From: CAYLPJ01 sp964385465
GTDB lineage: Bacteria; Planctomycetota; Phycisphaerae; SM23-33
Assembly (NCBI GenBank): GCA_964385465.1
Contig: CAYLPJ010000038.1
Location: 3,362 to 67,361 of the forward strand
Length of the DNA: 64,000 nucleotides
Reading direction: 5' to 3'
The notes beneath the pieces were generated by a model. That model was not told where the DNA came from and did no database searches. It saw only the letters and a list, made by a program, of their open reading frames with translations. This document shows, piece after piece, positions 17,716 to 27,767 of this stretch. A program made the translations under genes and the position numbers. Within the stretch, counting starts at the first letter, position 1. Every line of letters starts with the position of its first letter.

Positions 17716-18647
17716 CGGCCGAGGCGACCCGGCGTCCGGGGGCGGTCCGCGGATGGCTGCAACTGCTGCGTGTCCCGAACCTCTTGACCGTCCCCGGCGA
17801 CCCGCTGGCGGGGTTCTCGCTGGTCTGGGCGACGGGGCTGACGACCACGCGGCCGGGGGTTCGCATGGCCCTGGCGGCGGGCGTGGCGCTGCTGCTGTAC
17901 ATGGCGGGGCTGTTGTGGAACGACTGGTTCGACCTGGCCGAGGACACCGTCGAGCGTCCCCACCGCCCGCTGCCCGGCGGCGCGGTGCGCCCGGTGACGG
18001 CGGCGCTGACGGCGAACGTGCTGACGGTGCTGGCGATCGCCGTCGCCGCCGTGGCGGGCCGCCCGACGCTGTACGTGACGATGGCACTGGGCGCGACGGT
18101 GCTGGCCTACGACGGCCTGCTGAAGCGCAGCCCGCTGCTCGGCCCGCTGGCGATGGGCGCCTGTCGGGGCCTCAGCGTCCTGCTCGGCGCGGCCGCGTTC
18201 GGGGGCGACGGGCTGGCCAACCCGCTGCTGCTGGTCCACGTGGCCGGCGTGGCGTTCTACGTCGCCGCCGTCACGTGGCTGGCGGCGGGCGAGACGAAGC
18301 GGCGCCCGGTCAAGCCGCAGATGGTGGCCGTCATCGCCGCCCTGGGCGCCTGGTTCCTCGGCCTCTGGCTGCTGACCGTCCAGCAGGGCGCGATCCACCC
18401 GCCCCTGCCGGTTCTCGTGGCGGAGGTGCTGGCTGCGTTCTGGATGACGCGGGCGATGGTGGCCATGGGCCCGGCCCCCCAGCCGGTGACCGTGCAGAAA
18501 ACCGTCGGACACCTCATCCGCACGCTGGTCATCATGCAGGCGGCGGCGATCCTGGTCTGCCCCGACTGGGGCCTGCCGATGGCCGCAGCGGTCCTCGCGG
18601 CGGGCGTGGGCTCGTGGCTGCTGGGACGATGGTTCTACGCGTCCTGA
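17712..18647 (+). CDS. eboC: EboC-like UbiA-superfamily prenyltransferase
   Basis: A 311-residue polytopic membrane protein. The first Asp-rich motif, NDWFDLAED (Asn70, Asp71, Asp74, Asp78), binds Mg-diphosphate in UbiA enzymes. The usual second motif (DxxxD) is not evident; the matching region reads AAGETKRRPVK. Expected to prenylate a small molecule at the inner membrane. It starts with GTG inside the end of eboB (GTGA overlap) and is followed by a 110-base gap before eboF, the only substantial gap in the cluster. Confidence 0.85.
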   Translation: MTAEATRRPGAVRGWLQLLRVPNLLTVPGDPLAGFSLVWATGLTTTRPGVRMALAAGVALLLYMAGLLWNDWFDLAEDTVERPHRPLPGGAVRPVTAALTANVLTVLAIAVAAVAGRPTLYVTMALGATVLAYDGLLKRSPLLGPLAMGACRGLSVLLGAAAFGGDGLANPLLLVHVAGVAFYVAAVTWLAAGETKRRPVKPQMVAVIAALGAWFLGLWLLTVQQGAIHPPLPVLVAEVLAAFWMTRAMVAMGPAPQPVTVQKTVGHLIRTLVIMQAAAILVCPDWGLPMAAAVLAAGVGSWLLGRWFYAS

Positions 18648-18719
18648 GCCTCCGCCGCAGTCGGGGCCTGCCAAGCCGCCCGCCGGATGTCGACCACGGG
18701 CGACGACAAAGCGCGGCGC

Positions 18720-18748
18720 TTGCGGACGTTCCGGCGGTTCCATAGCCT
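18720..18748 (+). promoter_or_regulatory. Possible internal promoter before eboF
   Basis: TTGCGG (18720-18725), a 17-base spacer and TAGCCT (18743-18748) lie in the gap before eboF. A weak match, suggesting eboF-D-E may also be transcribed separately. Confidence 0.25.
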
Positions 18749-18757
18749 GTGTGTCGT

Positions 18758-20056
18758 ATGGGACCCAAGCTTCTCATCGTGCAGATCGCCGCCGGCGGGG
18801 CGGACCTCCTCGACCGCCTCGGGCGAACCACCCTCGCCGACCTGCCCGCACGCCGGACACGCGGCGTCTTCCCCGCCGTCACGTGCACCGCCCAGGCGAG
18901 CTTCCGCACCGCCACGACACCCGACGGACACGGCATGGTCGCAAACGGCTGCTACTTCCGCGACCTCCGCAAGCCGATGTTCTGGGAGCAGTCGGCCGGG
19001 CTGGTAGGGGGCCGGCGGTTCTGGTCCGCCGCCCGCCGCCGCGGACGCACCGTGGGGATGATCTGCTGGCAGCAGTCGATGGGCGAGGACGTCGACATCC
19101 TGCTGACCCCCGCACCGATCCACAAGCACCACGGCGGGATGATCCAGGACTGCTACGGCCGGCCGGGCTGGTTGTACGATTACCTCCGCAAGGAGATCGG
19201 CTCGCCGCTGAAGCTCCAGCACTACTGGGGTCCGCTGGCATCGCACAAGGCCGGCGACTGGATCGCCCGCGCGACCGCAGCAGTGCTCGCCCGCGAAGAC
19301 CTCCGCCCCGACCTGTGCCTGACCTACCTGCCCACGCTGGACTACGACCTCCAGCGCTTCGGGCCCGCCGGCGACCGCGCCGCCGGCGCGCTGGCCCGCC
19401 TGGAGGATCAACTCGCACGCCTCGCCGGGGCCGCTCACCGGTTCGGCTATGAAATGCTGCTGTTCGGCGACTACGCCATCGCCGACGTCACCGCCCCGCC
19501 CGTGCTGCCGAATCTGCTGCTCCGCGAGGCCGGGCTCTTCCAACCGCGCAACGTCCGCGGACGACTCTATCCGGACTTCCACGCCAGCGGCGCCTGGGCC
19601 ATGGTCGATCATGAGATCGCCCACGTCTACGTGCGCAACCGGGCCGACATTCCGGCCGCGGGCGAGGCCCTCGCCGGTGCCGGCGAGATCCTCGACGCCG
19701 GCCGACAGGCCGAGTTCGGCTGCCACCACCCGCGCTCGGGCGAGCTGATGCTGATCGCCCCTGCGGGAAGCTGGCTGGCGTACCCTTGGTGGACCGGCCG
19801 CCGCGAAGCGCCGGACTACGCCACCCACGTGGACATCCACAACAAGCCGGGCTTCGACCCCTGCGAGCTGTTCTTCGGCTTCCCGCCCCCGTCGGTCAGC
19901 CAGGACCTCACCAAGGTCCGCGGCACGCACGGGCGGACCGGCGAGGGCAGGGACGTCGCCTGGGCGGCGTCCTTCGACGCCGGCGAGCCGGAGACCGTCC
20001 TCGACCTCGCCGTCGCGGCCGAGCGTTTCATCAACCAGGACCACGCAGACGTATGA
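18758..20056 (+). CDS. eboF: EboF-like alkaline phosphatase-superfamily protein
   Basis: A 432-residue protein of the nucleotide pyrophosphatase/phosphodiesterase class. Thr42 in FPAVTCTAQASFRTATTP is the likely nucleophile, followed by HG (58-59). Some metal-site residues differ from active relatives: the usual early Asp-Gly reads IVQIAAGGAD, and the usual SDHG reads FGDYAIAD. A later His motif, THVDIHNKPGFDP, is kept. No signal peptide is visible. ATG at 18758 was chosen over one nine bases upstream because it starts the fold directly. Its stop overlaps eboD (ATGA). Activity is uncertain. Confidence 0.8.
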   Translation: MGPKLLIVQIAAGGADLLDRLGRTTLADLPARRTRGVFPAVTCTAQASFRTATTPDGHGMVANGCYFRDLRKPMFWEQSAGLVGGRRFWSAARRRGRTVGMICWQQSMGEDVDILLTPAPIHKHHGGMIQDCYGRPGWLYDYLRKEIGSPLKLQHYWGPLASHKAGDWIARATAAVLAREDLRPDLCLTYLPTLDYDLQRFGPAGDRAAGALARLEDQLARLAGAAHRFGYEMLLFGDYAIADVTAPPVLPNLLLREAGLFQPRNVRGRLYPDFHASGAWAMVDHEIAHVYVRNRADIPAAGEALAGAGEILDAGRQAEFGCHHPRSGELMLIAPAGSWLAYPWWTGRREAPDYATHVDIHNKPGFDPCELFFGFPPPSVSQDLTKVRGTHGRTGEGRDVAWAASFDAGEPETVLDLAVAAERFINQDHADV

Positions 20057-21255
20057 GCAAGAGCACCGCCCCCCCACCGCCGGCCGGCAGCGACGACGTG
20101 TACCACCAACGCATCGCCGTGCCCTTCGACTACCCCGTGCATTTCACCCGCGACCTGCTGGGCGGGGAGCTGCTGGCCGAGACGCTCGACCGCTTGGGCG
20201 AAGGCCGGCGCCACCGCGCGGTGGTGTATCTGGACGAGGGCCTCGCGGCCGCCTGGGCGGGGCTTGCGGATCGGGTGAAGGAGTACTTCCACGCCCGGCG
20301 CGAGCGACTGGATCTGGCGGGGCCGCCGCAGGTGCTGCCCGGCGGGGAGAACGTCAAGAACGGCTGGAAGGTCGTCCGCGACGTGATGACCATGCTGGGC
20401 GACCTGCACATGGACCGCCAGAGCTACGTGATCGCCTTCGGCGGCGGGGCCATGCTGGACATGGCCGGCTTCGCCGCCTCGCTGGTGCATCGGGGCCTGC
20501 GCCTGGTGCGGGTACCCACGACGACCCTGGCCCAGAACGACGCGGGTGTGGGCGTCAAGAACGGCATGGACGAGCACGGGCAGAAGAACTTCGTCGGCAC
20601 GTTCGCCCCGCCGTTCGCAGTGCTCAACGATTTCGACTTCCTGGCCACGCTGACCGACCGCGATTGGCTCGGCGGCGTCGCCGAGGCGTTCAAGGTCGCG
20701 ATCATCAAGGACGCCGACTTCTTCGCCTGGCTCCAGGGGGCCGCCGGCGACCTGCGCCGCCGCGACGACGACGCCATGGAGCAGTGCGTCCGCCGCTGCG
20801 CCATCCTCCACCTGGAGCACATCCGCACCAGCGGCGACCCGTTCGAGACCGGCTCGGCCAGGCCGCTGGACTTCGGCCATTGGGTCGGACACAAGCTCGA
20901 GACGCTCAGCGGCTACGAGTTGGGGCACGGCCAGTGCGTGGCGGTGGGGATCGCGGTGGACAGCTTCCACGCGATGCGCGATGGGCTGATCGGCGAGGGC
21001 GACTTCGAGGCGGTCCTCGCCGGACTGTCCGACGCGGGCCTGCCGATCTACAGCGAACACCTGGCCCGCCGTGGGCCCGACGGCCGATTCGCCGTGCTCA
21101 CCGGCCTGGAGGACTTCCGCGAGCACCTCGGGGGCGTGCTGAACGTCACGCTGCCGGACGGGATCGGCGGGAAGAGGGAGGTGCACGAGATCAACCCCGC
21201 ACACGTCCGCGAGGCGGTCGCCGAGCTCGCCGCCCGCGCCGGAGCCACACCATGA
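20053..21255 (+). CDS. eboD: EboD-like sugar phosphate cyclase (3-dehydroquinate synthase fold)
   Basis: A 400-residue member of the dehydroquinate synthase/sugar phosphate cyclase superfamily. The NAD-binding region is VIAFGGGAMLDMAGFAAS, then VPTTTLAQNDAGVGVKNG. Metal ligands are Glu in GGVAEAFKVA, His in DFGHWVGHKLE and His in LGHGQCVAVG. It differs from housekeeping AroB by its long N-terminus and its place in the cluster. It probably cyclises a sugar phosphate into a cyclitol-like precursor. It overlaps the genes on both sides by four bases, so translation is coupled. Confidence 0.87.
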   Translation: MSKSTAPPPPAGSDDVYHQRIAVPFDYPVHFTRDLLGGELLAETLDRLGEGRRHRAVVYLDEGLAAAWAGLADRVKEYFHARRERLDLAGPPQVLPGGENVKNGWKVVRDVMTMLGDLHMDRQSYVIAFGGGAMLDMAGFAASLVHRGLRLVRVPTTTLAQNDAGVGVKNGMDEHGQKNFVGTFAPPFAVLNDFDFLATLTDRDWLGGVAEAFKVAIIKDADFFAWLQGAAGDLRRRDDDAMEQCVRRCAILHLEHIRTSGDPFETGSARPLDFGHWVGHKLETLSGYELGHGQCVAVGIAVDSFHAMRDGLIGEGDFEAVLAGLSDAGLPIYSEHLARRGPDGRFAVLTGLEDFREHLGGVLNVTLPDGIGGKREVHEINPAHVREAVAELAARAGATP

Positions 21256-22463
21256 AGGTCCGCCGGGAGCCGCCGTTGCACCTGACCTACTGCCTGAACA
21301 TCCACCCGGGCGAGACCTGGGCGGAGAACCTCCGGGCCGTCCGAGAGCATGCCGTCCGCGTCCGCGATGCCGTCGCGCCCGGGCGAGCCTTCGGGCTCGG
21401 GCTGCGGCTCAGCCGCGTCGCCGCCGAGGAGCTCGCCCAGCCGGCCAGGCTGAGGGAGTTCCGCGAACTGCTGGCCGCCGAGGACCTGTACGTCTTCACC
21501 ATCAACGGCTTCCCGTACGGGCCGTTCCACGGGCGCGCGGTCAAGCAGGACGTCTACCGCCCGGACTGGCGGTCGCCCGAGCGGCGCGACTACACTCTGC
21601 GGCTTCTGGAGGTGCTGGCCGGGCTGCTGCCGGAGGGAGTGTGCGGCAGCATCAGCACGGTGCCCGGCGGCTACCGCGAGCACGCCGGCGCGCCCGGCGA
21701 CACCGAGGCCATGGCGCGAATGCTCGCCCAGGTCGCCGTGGGCGCCAACGCCGTCCGCGAGAGGACGGGGCGGGACATCTGCATCGCCCTCGAGCCCGAG
21801 CCGGACTGCCTCATCGAGACCACCGGCGAGGCGCGGCGGTTCGTCACCGAGACGCTCGCCGCCCACGGCGGGCCGGTCGTCGCCGATGCCACCGGCCTGC
21901 CCGCAGACGCCGCCGGGGAGCTTCTCGCCCGCCACGTCGGCGTCTGCCTGGACACCGCCCACGCCGCCGTACGGTTCGAGGACCCCGCCGACGCCCTCAC
22001 CAGCCTGACCGACGCCGGCGTCCGCGTGGCGAAGGTGCAGCTCTCGGCCGCGCTGCGGGCAGACGCGACGGACGAGGCCATGGCGGCCCTGGCGGTCTTC
22101 TCCGAGCCGGTGTACCTGCACCAGGTCTCCGCCCGGCGTGCGGACGGACGGATCGAGACGTTCCCGGACCTCGGCGAGGCCCTCGACGCCGCGGCCGGGC
22201 GGGACTACGACGAACTCCGCGTCCACTTCCACGTGCCGCTGTTCTTCACGCGGACCGGCGGACTGGGCTCGACGGCCGACCTGCTGGGCGAGGCATTCTG
22301 GCGGACCGTAACCGACACCTCTCCCCCGCCCACAGAGCAGATGGAGATCGAGACGTACACGTTCGATGTGCTCCCCGAGCCGCTGCGCTGCGACGACGTG
22401 GCCGAGAGCATTCGCGGGGAGTACGAGTGGGTTCTGGAGAAGCTGGCCGGCATGGTCGACTGA
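21252..22463 (+). CDS. eboE: EboE-like TIM-barrel protein (sugar isomerase-like)
   Basis: A 403-residue TIM-barrel protein related to xylose isomerase/AP endonuclease 2 folds. Likely metal-site segments are ICIALEPEPDCLIE, HVGVCLDTAHAAV and LRVHFHVPLFF. The first residues (LHLTYCLNIHPGETW) match the usual opening of this family. ATGA overlap with eboD makes it the last gene of the coupled block; it converges on the membrane-protein gene with only 10 bases between stops. Reaction unknown, perhaps isomerisation of a sugar-derived intermediate. Confidence 0.83.
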   Translation: MKVRREPPLHLTYCLNIHPGETWAENLRAVREHAVRVRDAVAPGRAFGLGLRLSRVAAEELAQPARLREFRELLAAEDLYVFTINGFPYGPFHGRAVKQDVYRPDWRSPERRDYTLRLLEVLAGLLPEGVCGSISTVPGGYREHAGAPGDTEAMARMLAQVAVGANAVRERTGRDICIALEPEPDCLIETTGEARRFVTETLAAHGGPVVADATGLPADAAGELLARHVGVCLDTAHAAVRFEDPADALTSLTDAGVRVAKVQLSAALRADATDEAMAALAVFSEPVYLHQVSARRADGRIETFPDLGEALDAAAGRDYDELRVHFHVPLFFTRTGGLGSTADLLGEAFWRTVTDTSPPPTEQMEIETYTFDVLPEPLRCDDVAESIRGEYEWVLEKLAGMVD

Positions 22464-22473
22464 CCGCGGCGGC

Positions 22474-23664
22474 TCAGTCGGCCTCGAGGCCCCCGAGGCA
22501 GGCGTGGATCCGGGCGACGCGTCGGTGTCGGCGGGCCTGGTTCCATGATGCCGTCGCGATGAGCCCGAGGGTAAGCCCGGCCGTGACCAGGACGGCGGCG
22601 TCCGCGTAAAGGGCCCAGCGGACGGCCTGCTGCATCGTGTCCACGCCGATGGCATGAAGCCACCGGCTGGCGGCGAAGGCGGTCAGGGCGATGGCCCCCA
22701 GCAGGCAGAGCCACCACAGCCCCACCACGGGCAGGCGGAAGCGGACGCTCTTGCCCAGCGTCCGCGGGTCGCTGCCCAGCCAGACCTCCCGCAGCATCGC
22801 GCAGGGGACGAACAGGTTTGCGACCGGGACCAGCCACCAGATGCCGGCGGTCGCGGGGGTGAAGCTCGTCGGAGGGGCATCCAGGGCGGGGAGGTTGGCA
22901 TACGCCATGCATGACCAGAGGGCCAGGCACAGCACGGCCGCGGCGAGAACGACCACGACGAGCCCGCGCCCCATCAGCAGGTCCCGGAAACCGAAGGAGG
23001 CCTGGTCGTAGCCGGCCACGACGGGCGGAGGGCTCCAATCCTCCGCGGCGGCGATCTCCAGTGCGAAGCGGTCGTCCAGCTCGCGGAGGGCGTTGCTGGT
23101 CGAGACGCGGACGTAGTTCCGCCGGCCGGGCGTCTTTCCGCCCGGCGTGAACACCAGCACGCCGCGGTCGGAAGCGCTGTGGCGTTCCGCCTCTGCCCGT
23201 CTGGCAAGCTCGGCCAGGCGTCCGTGGCGGCGTCTGGCGAGGTGACGGACGATGACGTTGCGGGCGCGGTTGTACTCCCGGATCTCCTCGTTCTGCTCGG
23301 AGAGTCTGGCGAGGAGCCCCAGTCGGTCGAGGTCGTTGCGGAGCGCGTAGGCTGCAACGGTCGCCAGGGCGATCATGACCGCGACGGCGACGGCGGCGAC
23401 GGCGTCCAACGGTCGGAAGTCGCCATGCACTTTCCCCGCGGCGGCGAGGGTCCGGGGCTCGGGCCCGCCCAGGACCGCCGAGCCGGTCACCACCGAGGAC
23501 AGCGGCCCCCTGCCCGCGCGGAACGCCCGCAGCGCCCGCAGGGCCTCGGAGGAGGGCTTCTCGGACGCCGGCGGCGGGGCCTGGCCGTCCAGCCACAGGC
23601 CGAAGCTGTCGTCGGGCCGTTCCGGCCACGTCCCGCCCCGATCGAGATGGAGTGTGTCCGTCAT
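22474..23664 (-). CDS. Membrane protein with DUF4328-like C-terminal region
   Basis: A 396-residue protein. A Pro-rich N-terminus is followed by one membrane segment (AVAAVAVAVMIALATVAAYA), a charged region of about 110 residues, then four further membrane segments. The part containing WWLVPVANLFVPCAMLREVW resembles DUF4328 membrane proteins. Function unknown. No good ribosome site is visible. It is convergent with eboE and probably unrelated to it. Confidence 0.65.
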   Translation of the reverse strand: MTDTLHLDRGGTWPERPDDSFGLWLDGQAPPPASEKPSSEALRALRAFRAGRGPLSSVVTGSAVLGGPEPRTLAAAGKVHGDFRPLDAVAAVAVAVMIALATVAAYALRNDLDRLGLLARLSEQNEEIREYNRARNVIVRHLARRRHGRLAELARRAEAERHSASDRGVLVFTPGGKTPGRRNYVRVSTSNALRELDDRFALEIAAAEDWSPPPVVAGYDQASFGFRDLLMGRGLVVVVLAAAVLCLALWSCMAYANLPALDAPPTSFTPATAGIWWLVPVANLFVPCAMLREVWLGSDPRTLGKSVRFRLPVVGLWWLCLLGAIALTAFAASRWLHAIGVDTMQQAVRWALYADAAVLVTAGLTLGLIATASWNQARRHRRVARIHACLGGLEAD

Positions 23665-23835
23665 GGTCAGTGGTTGCCCAGCTCGAAGATGCCGATCCGG
23701 TGTCGGCGGAAGCCTGTCTCAAATCCAACGTACGATCCGCGTCGCGCCGAGGCGAACCGATTGTGCGGTCCGGGGCGATCGCAGAGCGCCGGACCGGCAG
23801 CGACTGCGGTGCGGGCGCTGGGCAGTTCGCACCAT

Positions 23836-23876
23836 GGAAAAGCGGCCCGCCCGGAGTCGTGTCCGAGCGGGCCGCC
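23836..23876 (-). terminator. Rho-independent terminator of groL
   Basis: A perfect 9-bp GC stem (23842-23850 with 23867-23875) is followed on the minus strand by TTTT. It lies about 45 bases past the groL stop. Confidence 0.8.
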
Positions 23877-23919
23877 TGGGATGCGTGCCGCGTGGTTCCC
23901 GCGTTGGGCGGGGGCGGGA

Positions 23920-25551
<1,632 letters not shown>

Positions 25552-25613
25552 GTCAATCTGCTCCTATCGGCTTTCGCTCGCGGTGTCGTTGCGTATGCGC
25601 CGGTCCCGGCGGG

Positions 25614-25916
25614 TCAGTCGAGGATCGCCAGGATGTCCGACTCGTCCATGAGGAGGTACTCCTCGCCGTCGACGGTGATCTCCGTGCCGCCGTAGCTGGC
25701 GAAGAGGACCTTGTCGCCCTTGGAAACCTGGAAGTCCGCCCGGGAGCCGTCGTCCATCAGCTTGCCGTCGCCGAGGGCCAGAACCGTGCCCCGCTGCGGC
25801 TTCTCCTTGGCCGTGTCCGGAAGAACGATCCCGCCGCGGGTCTTCTCCTCGGCTTCCATACGCTTGACCAGAACCTTCCCGCCCAGCGGGCGGATCTTCG
25901 GCGCTGCCTTGGCCAT
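25614..25916 (-). CDS. groS: Co-chaperonin GroES
   Basis: A 100-residue co-chaperonin: IRPLGGKVLVKRMEAEEKTRGGIVLP holds the mobile loop, and the end reads EEYLLMDESDILAILD. It caps the GroEL ring. It is transcribed just before groL, and lies 48 bases after a receiver-like gene, which probably belongs to the same transcript. Confidence 0.98.
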   Translation of the reverse strand: MAKAAPKIRPLGGKVLVKRMEAEEKTRGGIVLPDTAKEKPQRGTVLALGDGKLMDDGSRADFQVSKGDKVLFASYGGTEITVDGEEYLLMDESDILAILD

Positions 25917-25964
25917 CTGTGATGCTCCTTACCCTTGCCTGTCTCTGAATACCTTCACGTCCGT

Positions 25965-26411
25965 CTATCGTGCCTGCGGCGGCGGGCCGCCCTGCGGACC
26001 GCGACGCAGCATCTCGTCCAACCGTTGCATCATCCGAGCAATCTGCCGGAGCAACTCCTCCAGCTCCAGCGGACGCGTCACCACGCTGAACGCCGCCAAC
26101 TGCAACGCGTCCTCCAGCCAGTGGCGGTCCCGTCGGCCGGTGACGACCACCACCGGCAGCGTGCTGCTGAGACGACGCACGCGACGCAGCAGCGTCAGCA
26201 CGTCCAGCAGCCATTCCGCCGAGTCGTCCAGCACCGCCGCGTCGGCCGTGCCGGACTCGACAACGTCCAGGAGCTCGCGGTCGTTCTGCACCAGTTGCGG
26301 CCGCACGTACGCGCTGCCGACGATCTGCTCCAGGGCGGGCAGCCATGTCTCGGCTTCGCCCGTCACCACGAGCTGCAACGGCGTCCTGTCGCGTTTGAGC
26401 GTCGTGACCAT
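25965..26411 (-). CDS. Receiver-like protein preceding groS-groL
   Basis: A 148-residue single-domain protein with a CheY-like layout: Asp62/Asp63 in AAVLDDSAEW near the acceptor position, VVVVTGRR for the Thr strand, and VVTRPLELEELL where a receiver has a KP pair; Lys is replaced by Arg. The N-terminal acidic pair is missing. It is therefore a divergent receiver that may not be phosphorylated normally. The ATG at 26411 has GAGG upstream. Co-orientation with groS suggests co-transcription; function unknown. Confidence 0.6.
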   Translation of the reverse strand: MVTTLKRDRTPLQLVVTGEAETWLPALEQIVGSAYVRPQLVQNDRELLDVVESGTADAAVLDDSAEWLLDVLTLLRRVRRLSSTLPVVVVTGRRDRHWLEDALQLAAFSVVTRPLELEELLRQIARMMQRLDEMLRRGPQGGPPPQAR

Positions 26412-26510
26412 GACAGCCGCCTCTGGCGTTCTCCTGTCTCGGCCGCGCCGATGGGGCGCAGCATGCACGATGGATCAGCATGCAAGGACAATGCCAGCAG
26501 AAACAAGACT

Positions 26511-26526
26511 AGGTAAAAGCTTACCT
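26511..26526. promoter_or_regulatory. Inverted repeat upstream of the receiver-groS-groL run
   Basis: AGGTAA and TTACCT are separated by four bases, in an AT-richer patch about 100 bases before the receiver-like gene. Two GCATGC palindromes lie nearby (26461 and 26478). A possible operator; no known regulator matches it. Confidence 0.3.
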
Positions 26527-26624
26527 TACGAACCCCTACCCCCCGCAGAGCCAACCCGATTCCCTGCCGGAAGGTCAGCCCCCACCGCCGGGACTGCTGC
26601 TTTGGCAGGCCCTCGGCCGACCGG

Positions 26625-27374
26625 TCAGCGACCCGTCAGACTCGACACTGACGGCCGCCAGTTGCTGCGGAAGAACCCCATCGCGATTTCCGGGCGGCGC
26701 TCGTGCCCAAGGCCGGGGATCTCCCGCTTTGCCACCTGGAAGCCCTTGGAGCGGAGGTACTCGACGCCGCGCAGCGACTGCGAGCGGATGGCGCCCGGGT
26801 CGTTCTCGCCCATGTAGACCAGGATGTTCTGGTTGGTGTGCCCGGTCGGATACCAGCCGTCGAGGTTGTGGTCGCTGAAGTTGCAGCTCCGCGCGACGAT
26901 GGTCGAGAACAACTCGGGATGGCGCAGCCCCACCCAGTAGGTGGGGAACCCCCCGCCGGAGAAGCCGGTGATCATCACGTTGGCGCGGTCGATGTTGAAC
27001 CGGTAGCCCAGCAGGCTGATGAGGCTGAGGATGAACTTCTCGTCGTCGATCATCCCGACGATCGGCCCGTCGCCGATCAGCCCGTCGGTGGCGATCAGCT
27101 CCGGTGCCACCACGATGCAGCGGTTCTTCTCGCCGAGCATCTTCCACTCGCGGATGTGGTGTTCGGCCACGTCGTACGGCGGTGTGCCGTGACAGGTAAC
27201 GATCAGCGGATGCGGGCGGTCGTGCGTGTAGGTGCTCGGCACGTAGATCTGGTACGCCCGCCCGGAGACCGGGTCAAGCTCGCGGCGCTGCCAGGCGGGA
27301 GTGTTCTGCGGCTGGGGGACGGCGCAGCCGGCCGGGAGGACGGCCAGCAGCAACAGCGTTCTGGGCACTTTCAT
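26625..27374 (-). CDS. Alpha/beta-hydrolase esterase, predicted lipoprotein
   Basis: A 249-residue hydrolase of the PHB-depolymerase/feruloyl-esterase type. It starts with a short lipoprotein-like signal (MKVPRTLLLLAVLPAGC, an imperfect lipobox). The nucleophile lies in MITGFSGGGF, the acid in MGENDPGA and the His in GLGHERRP. The oxyanion segment is VTCHGTPPYD. ATG at 27374 was chosen because it opens the signal and has GGAA upstream; an ATG at 27404 with AAAGG is an alternative. It should act in the periplasm or at the outer membrane. Substrate unknown. Confidence 0.8.
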   Translation of the reverse strand: MKVPRTLLLLAVLPAGCAVPQPQNTPAWQRRELDPVSGRAYQIYVPSTYTHDRPHPLIVTCHGTPPYDVAEHHIREWKMLGEKNRCIVVAPELIATDGLIGDGPIVGMIDDEKFILSLISLLGYRFNIDRANVMITGFSGGGFPTYWVGLRHPELFSTIVARSCNFSDHNLDGWYPTGHTNQNILVYMGENDPGAIRSQSLRGVEYLRSKGFQVAKREIPGLGHERRPEIAMGFFRSNWRPSVSSLTGR

Positions 27375-27668
27375 CGCGGTTCCATATCGCAGTCGGTATT
27401 CCATGGGGACCTTTAGAGGATAGCGTTCGACGTGCCGATCTCCAAGCCCTCCGGCCATTCGAACGGGTGTTCCGTCGAGCGGCGGGGCATTTCATGCGGC
27501 CACAGGAACGGGCCGCATACACGCCGGCGCGGGGCGCGAGGGCCGGCGAAAACGCATGGCGGCATATGCATATCTGTCCTTATGCTGCCGTCCCGCGTCC
27601 GTTCGAGCGGGGCCGGGCTTGCAACACCGTCTTCATCCTCTGCGCAAAAAGTGCCGAGAAAAGTTGGA
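27375..27668. other. Intergenic region between esterase and histone-like gene
   Basis: No gene is supported here. The left part is upstream sequence of the minus-strand esterase. Toward the right the base composition becomes AT-richer, as expected for regulatory DNA of the histone-like gene. Confidence 0.4.
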
Positions 27669-27713
27669 GATGTTGTTGCATGTCCTTCGATGGGAATCAT
27701 TAATAACAACATC
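27669..27713 (+). promoter_or_regulatory. Promoter and 9-bp inverted repeat of the histone-like gene
   Basis: GATGTTGTT (27669-27677) and AACAACATC (27705-27713) form a perfect inverted repeat. It spans a possible promoter: TTGCAT (27676-27681), 18 bases, TTAATA (27700-27705). This is either an operator arrangement or a leader hairpin. A smaller CGGGT/ACCCG repeat follows near 27730. Confidence 0.5.
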
Positions 27714-27767
27714 GTGTTTGTTCAGGTCACGGGTTACCCGGTACTCCATGGAAGGAGGTGATAGCGA

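Noticed and set aside
25917..25964. CIRCE heat-shock operator before groS
   Set aside because: No TTAGCACTC/GAGTGCTAA-type repeat is present here or before the receiver-like gene.
26412..26624. Extended N-terminus for the receiver-like protein (start at 26468)
   Set aside because: The extra residues are Arg/His-rich and unlike a receiver; the ATG at 26411 has a ribosome site.
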